Shown: positions 43,929-52,202 of the stretch, piece after piece | Numbering within the stretch: the first letter of the stretch is position 1 | Layout: each line of letters starts with the position of its first letter | Assembly: GCA_965246945.1 (NCBI GenBank) | Contig: CBDFFW010000001.1 | Span: 248,001-312,000, forward strand | Length of the DNA stretch: 64,000 nt | Source of the DNA: CBDFFW01 sp965246945 | GTDB taxonomy: Bacteria; Pseudomonadota; Alphaproteobacteria; UBA11073 | Direction: 5' to 3' | Notes under the pieces: model-generated | Database searches by the model: none | Told to the model about the DNA's origin: nothing | What the model saw: the letters and a program-made list of their open reading frames with translations, nothing else | Program-made: the position numbers and the translations under genes

Positions 43929-44277
43929 GTTAATCTCTTAAAGTCTGAACAGGATATTAACATAGTTTGACTGTTTTATGAATACTTTCATAAAATTTTA
44001 CTAAATTTTTGACTTTTAAGGCCGTCTGGCCTGATTTAACATATTTTTAATAAAATTTGCCAGGGACTACATTTTTTTGTTTGCAATTGCCTGATACAGA
44101 AAAATGTTATGGAGCAAAAACTATAGCATCTAAAGCCTGCTCAATTGAATTAATAGAAATTATCACTATTGATTGAATATTTTGTAGTAATATCAATCAG
44201 AAAGCAACTATTCTCATTACTTTTAATTTTAATCATTGGCATATATTACAATTATATGCCAATGATTCTATTTTATG
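43929..44277. other. AT-rich intergenic region
   Basis: About 350 bp lie between the start of the DotA-like gene and the small membrane gene. I see no open frame worth calling. It must contain the promoter of the DotA-like operon, but no box could be fixed with confidence. A perfect 15-bp-stem hairpin is at 44231-44267. Confidence 0.5.
44231..44267. other. 15-bp perfect inverted repeat (hairpin)
   Basis: AATCATTGGCATATA (44231-44245) pairs exactly with TATATGCCAATGATT (44253-44267) around a 7-nt loop. It is 10 bp past the stop of the small gene on the minus strand. No clear U-run follows on either strand, so it may be a factor-independent stop of low efficiency or a protein-binding site. Confidence 0.6.
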
Positions 44278-44490
44278 TTATCTAGTTTGATTGGTATTTG
44301 TTGTATCATTATTATTATCAGTATTGGTTACGGGGTTGCTATTATAAGCACTTGTATTATTTGGCATATCTTTATGGCTACTGCTATACATCATATAAGC
44401 CAATAATGCGATTACAGCAATTGCTGCTACTATCCACATCGTTTTGCGATTATCATTTTTCATGCTTGGGTTATAGCTATCGTTGTTCAT
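44278..44490 (-). CDS. Small single-helix membrane protein, 70 aa
   Basis: From ATG 44490, after an AAAGGAACATCAA ribosome-binding site, it encodes a charged N-terminus (NDNRKTMW), one membrane helix (IVAAIAVIALLAYMMY, about residues 20-35) and an Asn/Thr-rich hydrophilic tail (DNNNDTTNTNQTR). It was not recognised. It lies near the catalase gene on the same strand, and the Asn-rich tail resembles the small polar proteins at 21-22 kb. Confidence 0.65.
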   Translation of the reverse strand: MNNDSYNPSMKNDNRKTMWIVAAIAVIALLAYMMYSSSHKDMPNNTSAYNSNPVTNTDNNNDTTNTNQTR

Positions 44491-44555
44491 TTGATGTTCC
44501 TTTAGGTAAATATTGTTAATGGTGTTGAGGTGTTATATTTGTTGTGATTACTGAA

Positions 44556-45479
44556 CTAGCGTGATGCTTGATAAAGCTTGGCAGCGATTTCAAACATTTC
44601 TTCTGGTGCGTAATCTGGCGTAAAAGCGTTTGGTATACCTGTTAGTTGATGAATTTTACCTCCTTCGGGCATGCCTTCAATAACTTCCAATTCACCAGCC
44701 GGATCGCCTGGCAAGGCCATTTCGCCATTGCCCCAAATACCGGCCATTTCGACGTAATCATCTTGGCTAAAAGTATAAAGGTGACGGTGGGAGCCTTCTG
44801 CCAAATATTTTTGGCATTCTGGAATTTTATCAAGATTGATATTGGGTGTCGGCAGCATCTTTTCGATCGCTACACCTGTTAGATTTTTTAACGCCAAAGC
44901 ATAAGCATGGGCATGCACCGAACCGCGCACCAGCAGAAAACCGCAGACTTCCCGGCCAGTTGGATCGGTTAATGTTTCATAGACCCGCAATTTGTGCAGA
45001 CGGGCACCGCATTCCAAATGGAAATTATGTAACAGGTCGGTAATAACATTTCCGCTGGTTGTGACAAAATCGTTATTCCACGAAACACCATTGCTATTTA
45101 CGGGTGTCGCGCCCCCGCCATTAGATAGAAAAGAAGCTGCTAAACGAATATCGGTCATTTCACTGAACGGGGCTTCCGAAATATCGCCGCCATTCATCAT
45201 ATCGCCATCATTATCAGGACCATTATTGAGCATGGCAATCCCGTTGCTGACCAATTCAACATGGCCTAATTCCTCGGCGGTAATCGCCGCCACTAAACTG
45301 TAAAAAGGCCGCAGTTTGCTTTTGCTGCGAAAATTAAAGCTCTGGAACATATAATTATTAAGGGTAGACATTTCGCCGTATTTACCGCCCAATAATTCTT
45401 GTAATGCGGATGCAGCATTAGGATCAGGCATTTTAGGGGCCGGTAAATCAATCAGTAATTTGTCAGTGCGGATAAACAT
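44556..45479 (-). CDS. Manganese (non-heme) catalase
   Basis: The 307-aa protein decomposes hydrogen peroxide at a di-manganese centre. It has GEMSTLNNYMFQSFNFR (first Glu ligand region), AITAEELGHVELVSNGIAML (Glu-Glu-x-x-His ligand motif), and FHLECGARLHKLRVYE, then SVHAHAYALALKNLTG. A family-typical C-terminal region follows. Start 45479 (MFIRTDKLL) is chosen over 45521 because the upstream residues read as an unrelated hydrophobic leader. A strong terminator separates it from the 46-aa gene upstream, so it is probably its own unit with the small membrane gene after it. Confidence 0.9.
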   Translation of the reverse strand: MFIRTDKLLIDLPAPKMPDPNAASALQELLGGKYGEMSTLNNYMFQSFNFRSKSKLRPFYSLVAAITAEELGHVELVSNGIAMLNNGPDNDGDMMNGGDISEAPFSEMTDIRLAASFLSNGGGATPVNSNGVSWNNDFVTTSGNVITDLLHNFHLECGARLHKLRVYETLTDPTGREVCGFLLVRGSVHAHAYALALKNLTGVAIEKMLPTPNINLDKIPECQKYLAEGSHRHLYTFSQDDYVEMAGIWGNGEMALPGDPAGELEVIEGMPEGGKIHQLTGIPNAFTPDYAPEEMFEIAAKLYQASR

Positions 45480-45510
45480 AAAGGCAGTCTTTCTATGAAA
45501 TATTGAACAT

Positions 45511-45537
45511 AAAAAGGGCACATAAATGCGCCCTTTA
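45511..45537 (-). terminator. Rho-independent terminator
   Basis: On the minus strand AAAGGGC pairs with GCCC followed by five T (45511-45537), a 7-bp stem with a 10-nt loop. It lies 18 bp after the stop of the 46-aa gene. Confidence 0.7.
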
Positions 45538-45555
45538 AAATCAGTGTTTTACTGA

Positions 45556-45696
45556 CTATTTTTTATCATCATTTTTGTGGCTTTGACGGCCCACTTCAGC
45601 GTGCTGTTCAGGTATACCACCTTGGGTTTTGCCTTGGCCATTGTTCGAGCCATTTGACTGTGATGAAAATTTATTGTTGTTTTGGCTATTGGGCAT
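45556..45696 (-). CDS. Small stress-type protein, 46 aa
   Basis: ATG 45696 opens MPNSQNNNKFSSQSNGSNNG, then GKTQGGIPEQHAEVGRQSHK and a charged end NDDKK. The block GGIPEQHAEVGRQSH is reminiscent of the short KGG-type stress proteins, though that is similarity by eye. It is polar and low in hydrophobic residues, like the small genes at 21-22 kb. It lies just upstream of manganese catalase, which fits an oxidative or general stress regulon. Confidence 0.65.
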   Translation of the reverse strand: MPNSQNNNKFSSQSNGSNNGQGKTQGGIPEQHAEVGRQSHKNDDKK

Positions 45697-45814
45697 AATG
45701 TTGGCTCCGATGTCGCATTCCAGAATTAGAATAATCTAAACATGGCGCGATATATGTAAGATTAGGATACCATGAATGATGGGATGTTATCGTTTTATCG
45801 ACAATTATTTTCAG

Positions 45815-48800
45815 TTATTCACATTGAACCAATAAACTTAATTCAGGTATGTCTAAAATAATCTCTCCAATATTAATAGAGCGATTGCGAAAATACTGAA
45901 ATTCATCAGCAGCTATATCCGTTATGCGAGTAGGGATAATCACCGTAAGTTTTTGTTTTTGCCATTGGCGCTGAAAAGCAAGGAAAGAACCATCAACTGT
46001 AATTGTTTCGTAACTGCCAAATGTATAAAGCGCAGGATTGGCTTGACGATGTTGTAGCAAACAATGAACAAGGTGTTGTTTAATCTGACCATCGTGCCAA
46101 TGGATTAATAAATCGGAAGCATTTTCATTTAAGCTTTTTTGGCGGGCGGCATAATCTACTGGGCGGCGATTATCAGGATCGACCAAACTTAAGTCCCAAA
46201 ATTCTGTACCTTGGTAAATATCGGGAACACCGGGTAAGGTTAATTTTAAAACGGTTTGCGCCAAACTATTTTGCATCCCATGCGTTGCCAGCATAGTGGC
46301 GAAGGGGACAAAATCGTCTAAAAATAGATTAGAGGAACTAACATCTAAAATTTTCTCGATAAATTTATGTATTGCGGTCTCATATGCCTCATTCGGCATA
46401 GTCCAATAAGTGTGTTCTTTGGCTTCCCGCAACGCTTTGACTAAATAGGCTTTAAGTCGTTCGATATAATTGTCCATGGTCGCTACAGCGAATGGTGTTT
46501 GCGTGAATTCTAAAGACCAACTGCCAAGTAAGGTTTGATAGATAAAATACTCTTCGTTGCGTGATGGCACAGTTCTACCATCAACTTCCACATGATAAGA
46601 ACGATTTAATTTTGCCCATTTCAATAATTTCTGCCGCCATTCACGTGGCATTTCGGATAATACCAAAATACGCGCCCGGTGATCTTCGCCGCGTTTGGTA
46701 TCATGCGTGGCGCTGGCCAGCATACTATGCGGCAAAATTTCCGCGCGTTTGGTTTGAATCTGGTGAAAAGTTTTCGCAGTGATCCCAAAACGGGATGGAT
46801 CGCCCCCTACCTCGTTAAGCGATAGCAAACGATTATAACGGTAGAATGCAGTATCTTCCAAACCTTTGGCCATGGCTGGGCCGCTGAGTTGCTGAAATTT
46901 ACGGACAAAATAATCAGCTTGGCGCTCAGCAATATTTTCTTGTGCCAGCAAAGTACTAATAAAATCATAAACCGATTTATCCACCAGCTCGCTGCGTTTT
47001 TTAGCGCGGTTGATCGCCCAATTAATCATTTCGGCATCGCTTTTGGCAAAATCATCGGCCGCCACATAGGAACGGTAAACTGGAAACCAGGCGATGATTT
47101 CGCGCAATACTTGGCGCAAGACCACAAATGGATAATCCCGTGTATAAGGGCTGTTATCGGCTAAGCGTTTAAGTGCCAAGGTCAGTACTTGTAATTCGCT
47201 GGATAAATTATTGTTGAGAATTTCGCTTTTGGCCGTATAGACCATTTGCTCAAATGGTGTGTTATAGCCAGTAAAGCGTTCGTAGGTGCGCGTGAAGGCT
47301 GCTTCACTTTCGGGCGCAACAAATACCGCATTGATTTGGTTCAAAGCATCATAACCGCTGGTGCCATCAATTGGCCAATCCTTAGCTAAATCTTCTTGGG
47401 CACCCAAAATCTTTTCAACCACGATATAAATACTGCTGCCAGCTTGCGCGCGTAGGCGGCGGCAATAAGCGGCGGGATCGGCTAAGCCATCAATATGGTC
47501 GATCCGCAAACCGTGCAAACGTCCGGCTTTAATTTCAGCCAACACGAAACGGTGTATATCCGCAAACACCGCTTCATCTTCAACACGCAGACCCGCCAAA
47601 TCATTAATATCAAAAAAGCGGCGGTAGTTGATTTCAGATGAGGCCACGCCCCAATAGGATAGACGATATGCTTGGTGTTCCAGTAACGCATGTAATTGCG
47701 CATGATCTTTGTTTAACGCCGCGACAGATTTTTGCAGCGTTGCATGTAAACTGCTTTGCTGAAGCAAAGTCGCTTTTAAGTTTTCACCGGCTTGATAATC
47801 GCGCTCAATCTTTTGAATTTCACGATCAATCAAATGATAATCAGCCGGACAAATGGGGAAACAATGTTGATGATACCAAACATTAAAACTGCCATGCTGC
47901 GGATCGAATTTAAGTTCTAGCTCACCTGCTTCTAGCACATCACCATAATGATTACCTAAAAAAGGCAGCACCAATTTGGGCGGCGTGTTCACATAACGTG
48001 GTTGCCAATCGATATCAAAATAACTGGCATAAGGACTTTGCTGTCCCCATTCTAAAACATTCAGCCACCAGTGATTATCGGACCCGCCCACACCCATATG
48101 GTTAGGCACAAAATCAAGAATTTGTTTAAGGCCATTAGCCTGCAAACCTTGCACAAACAAATCATAACCTTCCTGACCGCCAAGTTCTGGATTCAAGGCA
48201 TTATGATCAGTGATATCATAGCCATGCGTGCTGCCTGGTCTGGCTTTAAGATAGGACGAGCAATAGACATGGCTGATGCCAAGTTGCGCCAGATAAGGCA
48301 AAATTTTCACCGCATCATAAAAAGTAAAATCTTTATGCAACTGCAAGCGGTAAGTGGCACGCGGATAATCTTGCAACGGCTGGTTGCGCATGGGTTTCAT
48401 CGCTTCGCCCAGCGTTAACAGCATGCTATCCGGTGCGGTAAAATCTTCTAACGCGACTGGCAGTTTGCGCCGCCAATTGGGGCGTTCATCGGTTGTGCCG
48501 GGCAGATTAATCTGGGTATCGACCCCGAAAATATCTTCGAGTTGGACCATGACCAACGCCGCTTGGCTACGGCCCAAATGGGTGTGGACAGATAAAATTT
48601 GTTCTTCCGGAGATAAATCCTTGCCGAAACATTCATCAAAACGCTGATGGTCTTTTTTGCGCGTGGCGGCTTCATTGTCGCGCAATTTATTGGATGGGTA
48701 TAGTTTGAGATTGGCGCGTTCTTCTAAATCCTTTCCATGCAACCAACCGCGCAGGGTCGGTAAATCATGGGTGGAAAGAGTGGCCAGGGCCAAAGGCGGA

Positions 48801-50404
48801 TAATGTTCTGGCGGTTTTAATTCGCCTGTCGCATCGCGCTCGAACCAGAAAACTTTATAGGATAAAACGCCAGCTTTTTCCGCGTCTTCCTTATAGCCTG
48901 CAGGGAATACGCCTAAATCTTCGCCAATGACGATGCATTGGTTGAGGTGGCTTTCGACACGTAACACGGCCAGCATTTCATCGAAAGCGTAATGCAGAAA
49001 AGCCCCTTCTTTCGATTCTTTGCCAGTGGGCACCAGAAATAACCGCAGCAGGCCGAACGCATGATCGATCCGCAAGGCGTGCGCATGCCGCATATTGGCA
49101 CGCAGTAAATCGATAAACGGTTTATAGGCGTTGCTGCGCAAATAAACGGGGTTAAACGGCGGCAAGCCCCAATTTTGCCCCATCGGGTTGAATTCATCGG
49201 CTGGCACGCCAACGGTTACATTTGAAATAAACGCTTTCGGGTCTAGCCAAAATTCTGCGCCATTGGTTTCGCTGCCCACCGCCAAATCACGGTATAAGCC
49301 GATGCTCATCCCACCTTGCCGCGCCGTATTTTGTGCTTTGGCCAATTGCATATCTGCCTGATATTGCAGCCAGCAAAAATATTGAATGCGTTCGGCATGC
49401 CCTTGGGCAAAGGCGATAGACTCAGGGGACTGGTGATTTTGATATTCCGGCGGCCATTCACGCCAATAGGTAATGCGGCCATTTTTCTCGTTAAAATATT
49501 CGGTCAGCGCATCGAATAAAGCTTTGTGCTGCAAGCGTTCGCCTTGGGCTTGGCAGAAATCTATATAGGCTTGATCGGGTTGAAATTGCTGAAATAATAT
49601 AGCCAAAATTTGCTGCTTTAAATACGCAACTGCACTGTAATCCACCAACTCACTGGCACGCGCGGCGGTTAGTTGTTGCTGGAATTCAGGCGCGTTCCAA
49701 ATCGTTTGTACAGCCGCGCTATCAAAACCGGCAATCGCCGTAACATCCAAATACAGCGCATTTAAAAAAGTACGGTCGGATGGCGAATAGGGGGAGGCAT
49801 GTTCTGGATTATCCGGAAACATGGAACTAACCGGGTTAAGCCCAATAACATCCACGCCCAGTTCGGCACTTTGTTTGGCCAATTTAATCAAATCGCCAAA
49901 ATCGCCCATGCCCATATTATTGGCTGAACGCATGGCATATAATTGCGCGGCCAGACCCCAAACGCGTTTGCCTTTTTGAATATTTTCCGGCACCCAGCAT
50001 TTGGGCGGGGCGACAATTAATGTGGTTTGGTGGATACTATCATCCTGCGCAATGATTTTTAGTTGATAGTAACCAAAAAGTAGGGGCGGCAGGATAATTT
50101 GGCCGCGTTTCACCGCATCGGTTTGTACTTCGCCGGTTTCATTGGTAAGTTCCCATTTAATAGCACCATCGGCTGGCAAGCGCTGTTGCCGATAAGCAGG
50201 GATAATTTGCACAGGTGGGTGCGCATCATGTTTGGATAGTTTGGCGAGCGAAGCGGCAACAGCGCTTTCGTTATCAGTCGGTAAATCCAGCTGCGTCAAA
50301 ATATGCTGCAGCGTGTCTTTCGATACGCGCTGTTCATTGCCCCAGGCATCTTGATAAGTGGGTTGCAGCCCAATTTTTTTGAGCAGGACATCAAAGTTAC
50401 TCAT
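45815..50404 (-). CDS. MalQ-TreY fusion: 4-alpha-glucanotransferase and maltooligosyl trehalose synthase
   Basis: One 1529-aa polypeptide joins two enzymes. Residues 1-675 are a GH77 4-alpha-glucanotransferase: LRIDHAFGLLRLFLVP (nucleophile region), VIGEDLGVFP and STHDLPTLRGW. Residues about 680-1529 are TreY (GH13), starting YPRATYRLQLHKDFTF, then STHGYDITDHNALNPELGG, LRIDHIDGLADPAAYC, and KGLEDTAFYRYN. TreY turns the reducing end of a maltooligosaccharide into a trehalosyl unit, and MalQ would lengthen short chains to feed it. The gene overlaps treZ by 8 bp and is the last of the operon. Fusion is seen directly: there is no stop or start between the parts. Confidence 0.93.
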   Translation of the reverse strand: MSNFDVLLKKIGLQPTYQDAWGNEQRVSKDTLQHILTQLDLPTDNESAVAASLAKLSKHDAHPPVQIIPAYRQQRLPADGAIKWELTNETGEVQTDAVKRGQIILPPLLFGYYQLKIIAQDDSIHQTTLIVAPPKCWVPENIQKGKRVWGLAAQLYAMRSANNMGMGDFGDLIKLAKQSAELGVDVIGLNPVSSMFPDNPEHASPYSPSDRTFLNALYLDVTAIAGFDSAAVQTIWNAPEFQQQLTAARASELVDYSAVAYLKQQILAILFQQFQPDQAYIDFCQAQGERLQHKALFDALTEYFNEKNGRITYWREWPPEYQNHQSPESIAFAQGHAERIQYFCWLQYQADMQLAKAQNTARQGGMSIGLYRDLAVGSETNGAEFWLDPKAFISNVTVGVPADEFNPMGQNWGLPPFNPVYLRSNAYKPFIDLLRANMRHAHALRIDHAFGLLRLFLVPTGKESKEGAFLHYAFDEMLAVLRVESHLNQCIVIGEDLGVFPAGYKEDAEKAGVLSYKVFWFERDATGELKPPEHYPPLALATLSTHDLPTLRGWLHGKDLEERANLKLYPSNKLRDNEAATRKKDHQRFDECFGKDLSPEEQILSVHTHLGRSQAALVMVQLEDIFGVDTQINLPGTTDERPNWRRKLPVALEDFTAPDSMLLTLGEAMKPMRNQPLQDYPRATYRLQLHKDFTFYDAVKILPYLAQLGISHVYCSSYLKARPGSTHGYDITDHNALNPELGGQEGYDLFVQGLQANGLKQILDFVPNHMGVGGSDNHWWLNVLEWGQQSPYASYFDIDWQPRYVNTPPKLVLPFLGNHYGDVLEAGELELKFDPQHGSFNVWYHQHCFPICPADYHLIDREIQKIERDYQAGENLKATLLQQSSLHATLQKSVAALNKDHAQLHALLEHQAYRLSYWGVASSEINYRRFFDINDLAGLRVEDEAVFADIHRFVLAEIKAGRLHGLRIDHIDGLADPAAYCRRLRAQAGSSIYIVVEKILGAQEDLAKDWPIDGTSGYDALNQINAVFVAPESEAAFTRTYERFTGYNTPFEQMVYTAKSEILNNNLSSELQVLTLALKRLADNSPYTRDYPFVVLRQVLREIIAWFPVYRSYVAADDFAKSDAEMINWAINRAKKRSELVDKSVYDFISTLLAQENIAERQADYFVRKFQQLSGPAMAKGLEDTAFYRYNRLLSLNEVGGDPSRFGITAKTFHQIQTKRAEILPHSMLASATHDTKRGEDHRARILVLSEMPREWRQKLLKWAKLNRSYHVEVDGRTVPSRNEEYFIYQTLLGSWSLEFTQTPFAVATMDNYIERLKAYLVKALREAKEHTYWTMPNEAYETAIHKFIEKILDVSSSNLFLDDFVPFATMLATHGMQNSLAQTVLKLTLPGVPDIYQGTEFWDLSLVDPDNRRPVDYAARQKSLNENASDLLIHWHDGQIKQHLVHCLLQHRQANPALYTFGSYETITVDGSFLAFQRQWQKQKLTVIIPTRITDIAADEFQYFRNRSINIGEIILDIPELSLLVQCE

Positions 50405-52202
50405 GGCTGTTTCCTGTCACGCTAAACGCGCATTTCCACGGCGGCAGCGTATCGCTGAAATTGCCCCAGATATGCGTTTCACCAATATGGTTAAGACCGG
50501 TAATTTCGGTATCAGAAAAGTTCGCCCAAAGCTGTAACAGGCCTGCTTTAAACTGCCAGCGGCTATGCAACGCCCCATTTACAATTTCATAACTGGCGGA
50601 TTGCCAACCAGATTTTAACAAAGGCACCACATGTTCATGCCGCAATGCCAACAGTTTTTGGGTGAAGGCCAAATGTTTATGATGGGGTTCAGTATTAATC
50701 TCATCCCATTTCAGTTTTGACCGGTTAAAAGTTTCAGCGCTGTTAGGGCCTGGAATTTTTTCTAAAGTACCGGCTTCAGAAAATTCGGGGAAATCGGAAA
50801 ATTCTTTTTGGCGGCCTGCGCGCACCAATTTGCCTAAGTCTTCATCGAAATCGACAAAAAATTGGAACGGGGTGGAAGCCCACCATTCCTCGCCCATAAA
50901 AAGCATGGGGATATGCGGGCTTAAAAAAATAACCGCATAACCAAGCGTGATTTTATGTTCTTCGTGCAAATGCGAAACCCGTTCGCCAAACGCGCGGTTA
51001 CCAACCTGATCGTGGTTTTGCATGAAATCGATAAATGCTTCAGGCGGCAAATGGCCGCTAGGTTCGCCGCGTAATTTGTTTTTACGGCGTTCAGATGCTT
51101 CACCCTGATAATCAAAACCTTGGGTTAAAGCCCGGCCCAGCCGGTTTAACGGCTGGCTGGCATAATCCTGATAATAAAACGCAGTTTCGCCTGTGCATAG
51201 CACATGCAAAATGTGGTGCACATCATCATTCCACTGCGCGGTGAAATGTTTGGGTTGTTGCGCCATATCACGGTCTAATTGGTGCGCCTGGTTTTTTTCA
51301 TTCTCTAAAATCAAATGCACATGCCGTTCGGGCGGCATGGCGGCACGAATGGTTTCCGCCAATTCATGCAGAAAATGTTTTTCGGAATCGTCTTTAATTT
51401 CATGCACGGCATCGAAGCGCAGCCCATCAAACCGGTATTCATTCAGCCACATCAGCGCATTTTCAATATAAAATTGCCGCACTGGCAAGCTGTGTTCATC
51501 TTCAAAATTAATCGCCGCGCCCCATGGCGTGTGATGTGCCTCAGTAAAAAATTTATCGGCATAGGCATGCAGGTAATTACCAGCCGGACCGAAATGGTTA
51601 TAGACAACATCCAGTATCACCTGAATACTGCGCACGTGGCACGCGGCCACCATACGTTTTAAATCTTCGGGCGATCCATAAGTGCTATCCGGTGCATACA
51701 GCAATACACCGTCATAACCCCAGCTATGTGCGCCTGGAAATTGCGCAATCGGCATGATTTCAATGGCAGTAATCCCAAGCGAAACCAGGTGATCCAGTTT
51801 ATCAATTAAACCCTGATAAGTACCGTTCTCAGAAAAAGTGCCCAAATGCAATTCGTATAAAACCGTTTCCTGCCACGGCCGACCCTGCCAATTATCATCT
51901 GGCCAATCAAAACTATGTGGGTCAATCACCACACTGGGTTCATCAATATCTCCCGCCTGCCAGCGGGAGGCGGGATCGGGTACCACCTGTTCATCATTCA
52001 CCTTAAACTGATAACGGCTGCCGATTTTCGCCTGCTCATCTTCCAACATAAACCAGCCATTATCGCAATTGCGCATGGGCAACGGCGCACCGCCATCCAA
52101 TAGCAAATCAATCTTGTCAGCACTGGGCGCCCATAGCCGGAAACAAATCCGGCCATCGTCTAAAATTTGGGGTCCGTGATGGGTGATTTGGCGGTATTGC
52201 AC
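50397..52202 (-). CDS. treZ: Malto-oligosyltrehalose trehalohydrolase TreZ
   Basis: TreZ frees trehalose from the product of TreY. The 601 aa carry an N-terminal CBM48-like module (ICFRLWAPSADKIDLLLDGG). The GH13 catalytic part follows with GYDGVLLYAPDSTYGSPEDL, FDGLRFDAVHEIKDDSEKHF (nucleophile Asp), HLILENEKNQAH (acid/base Glu) and FIDFMQNHDQVGNRAFGERV. A family-type C-terminal beta domain closes it. It overlaps glgX by 1 bp and the malQ-treY fusion by 8 bp, so translation is coupled. TreZ precedes its partner TreY in this operon. Confidence 0.95.
   Translation of the reverse strand: MQYRQITHHGPQILDDGRICFRLWAPSADKIDLLLDGGAPLPMRNCDNGWFMLEDEQAKIGSRYQFKVNDEQVVPDPASRWQAGDIDEPSVVIDPHSFDWPDDNWQGRPWQETVLYELHLGTFSENGTYQGLIDKLDHLVSLGITAIEIMPIAQFPGAHSWGYDGVLLYAPDSTYGSPEDLKRMVAACHVRSIQVILDVVYNHFGPAGNYLHAYADKFFTEAHHTPWGAAINFEDEHSLPVRQFYIENALMWLNEYRFDGLRFDAVHEIKDDSEKHFLHELAETIRAAMPPERHVHLILENEKNQAHQLDRDMAQQPKHFTAQWNDDVHHILHVLCTGETAFYYQDYASQPLNRLGRALTQGFDYQGEASERRKNKLRGEPSGHLPPEAFIDFMQNHDQVGNRAFGERVSHLHEEHKITLGYAVIFLSPHIPMLFMGEEWWASTPFQFFVDFDEDLGKLVRAGRQKEFSDFPEFSEAGTLEKIPGPNSAETFNRSKLKWDEINTEPHHKHLAFTQKLLALRHEHVVPLLKSGWQSASYEIVNGALHSRWQFKAGLLQLWANFSDTEITGLNHIGETHIWGNFSDTLPPWKCAFSVTGNSHE

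Noticed and set aside
51948..51974. GC-rich hairpin TCCCGCCT/AGGCGGGA inside treZ
   Set aside because: The encoded residues VPDPASRWQAGDIDEPS match the normal TreZ family text at this position, so it is not an inserted element like those in mnmA and glgB.
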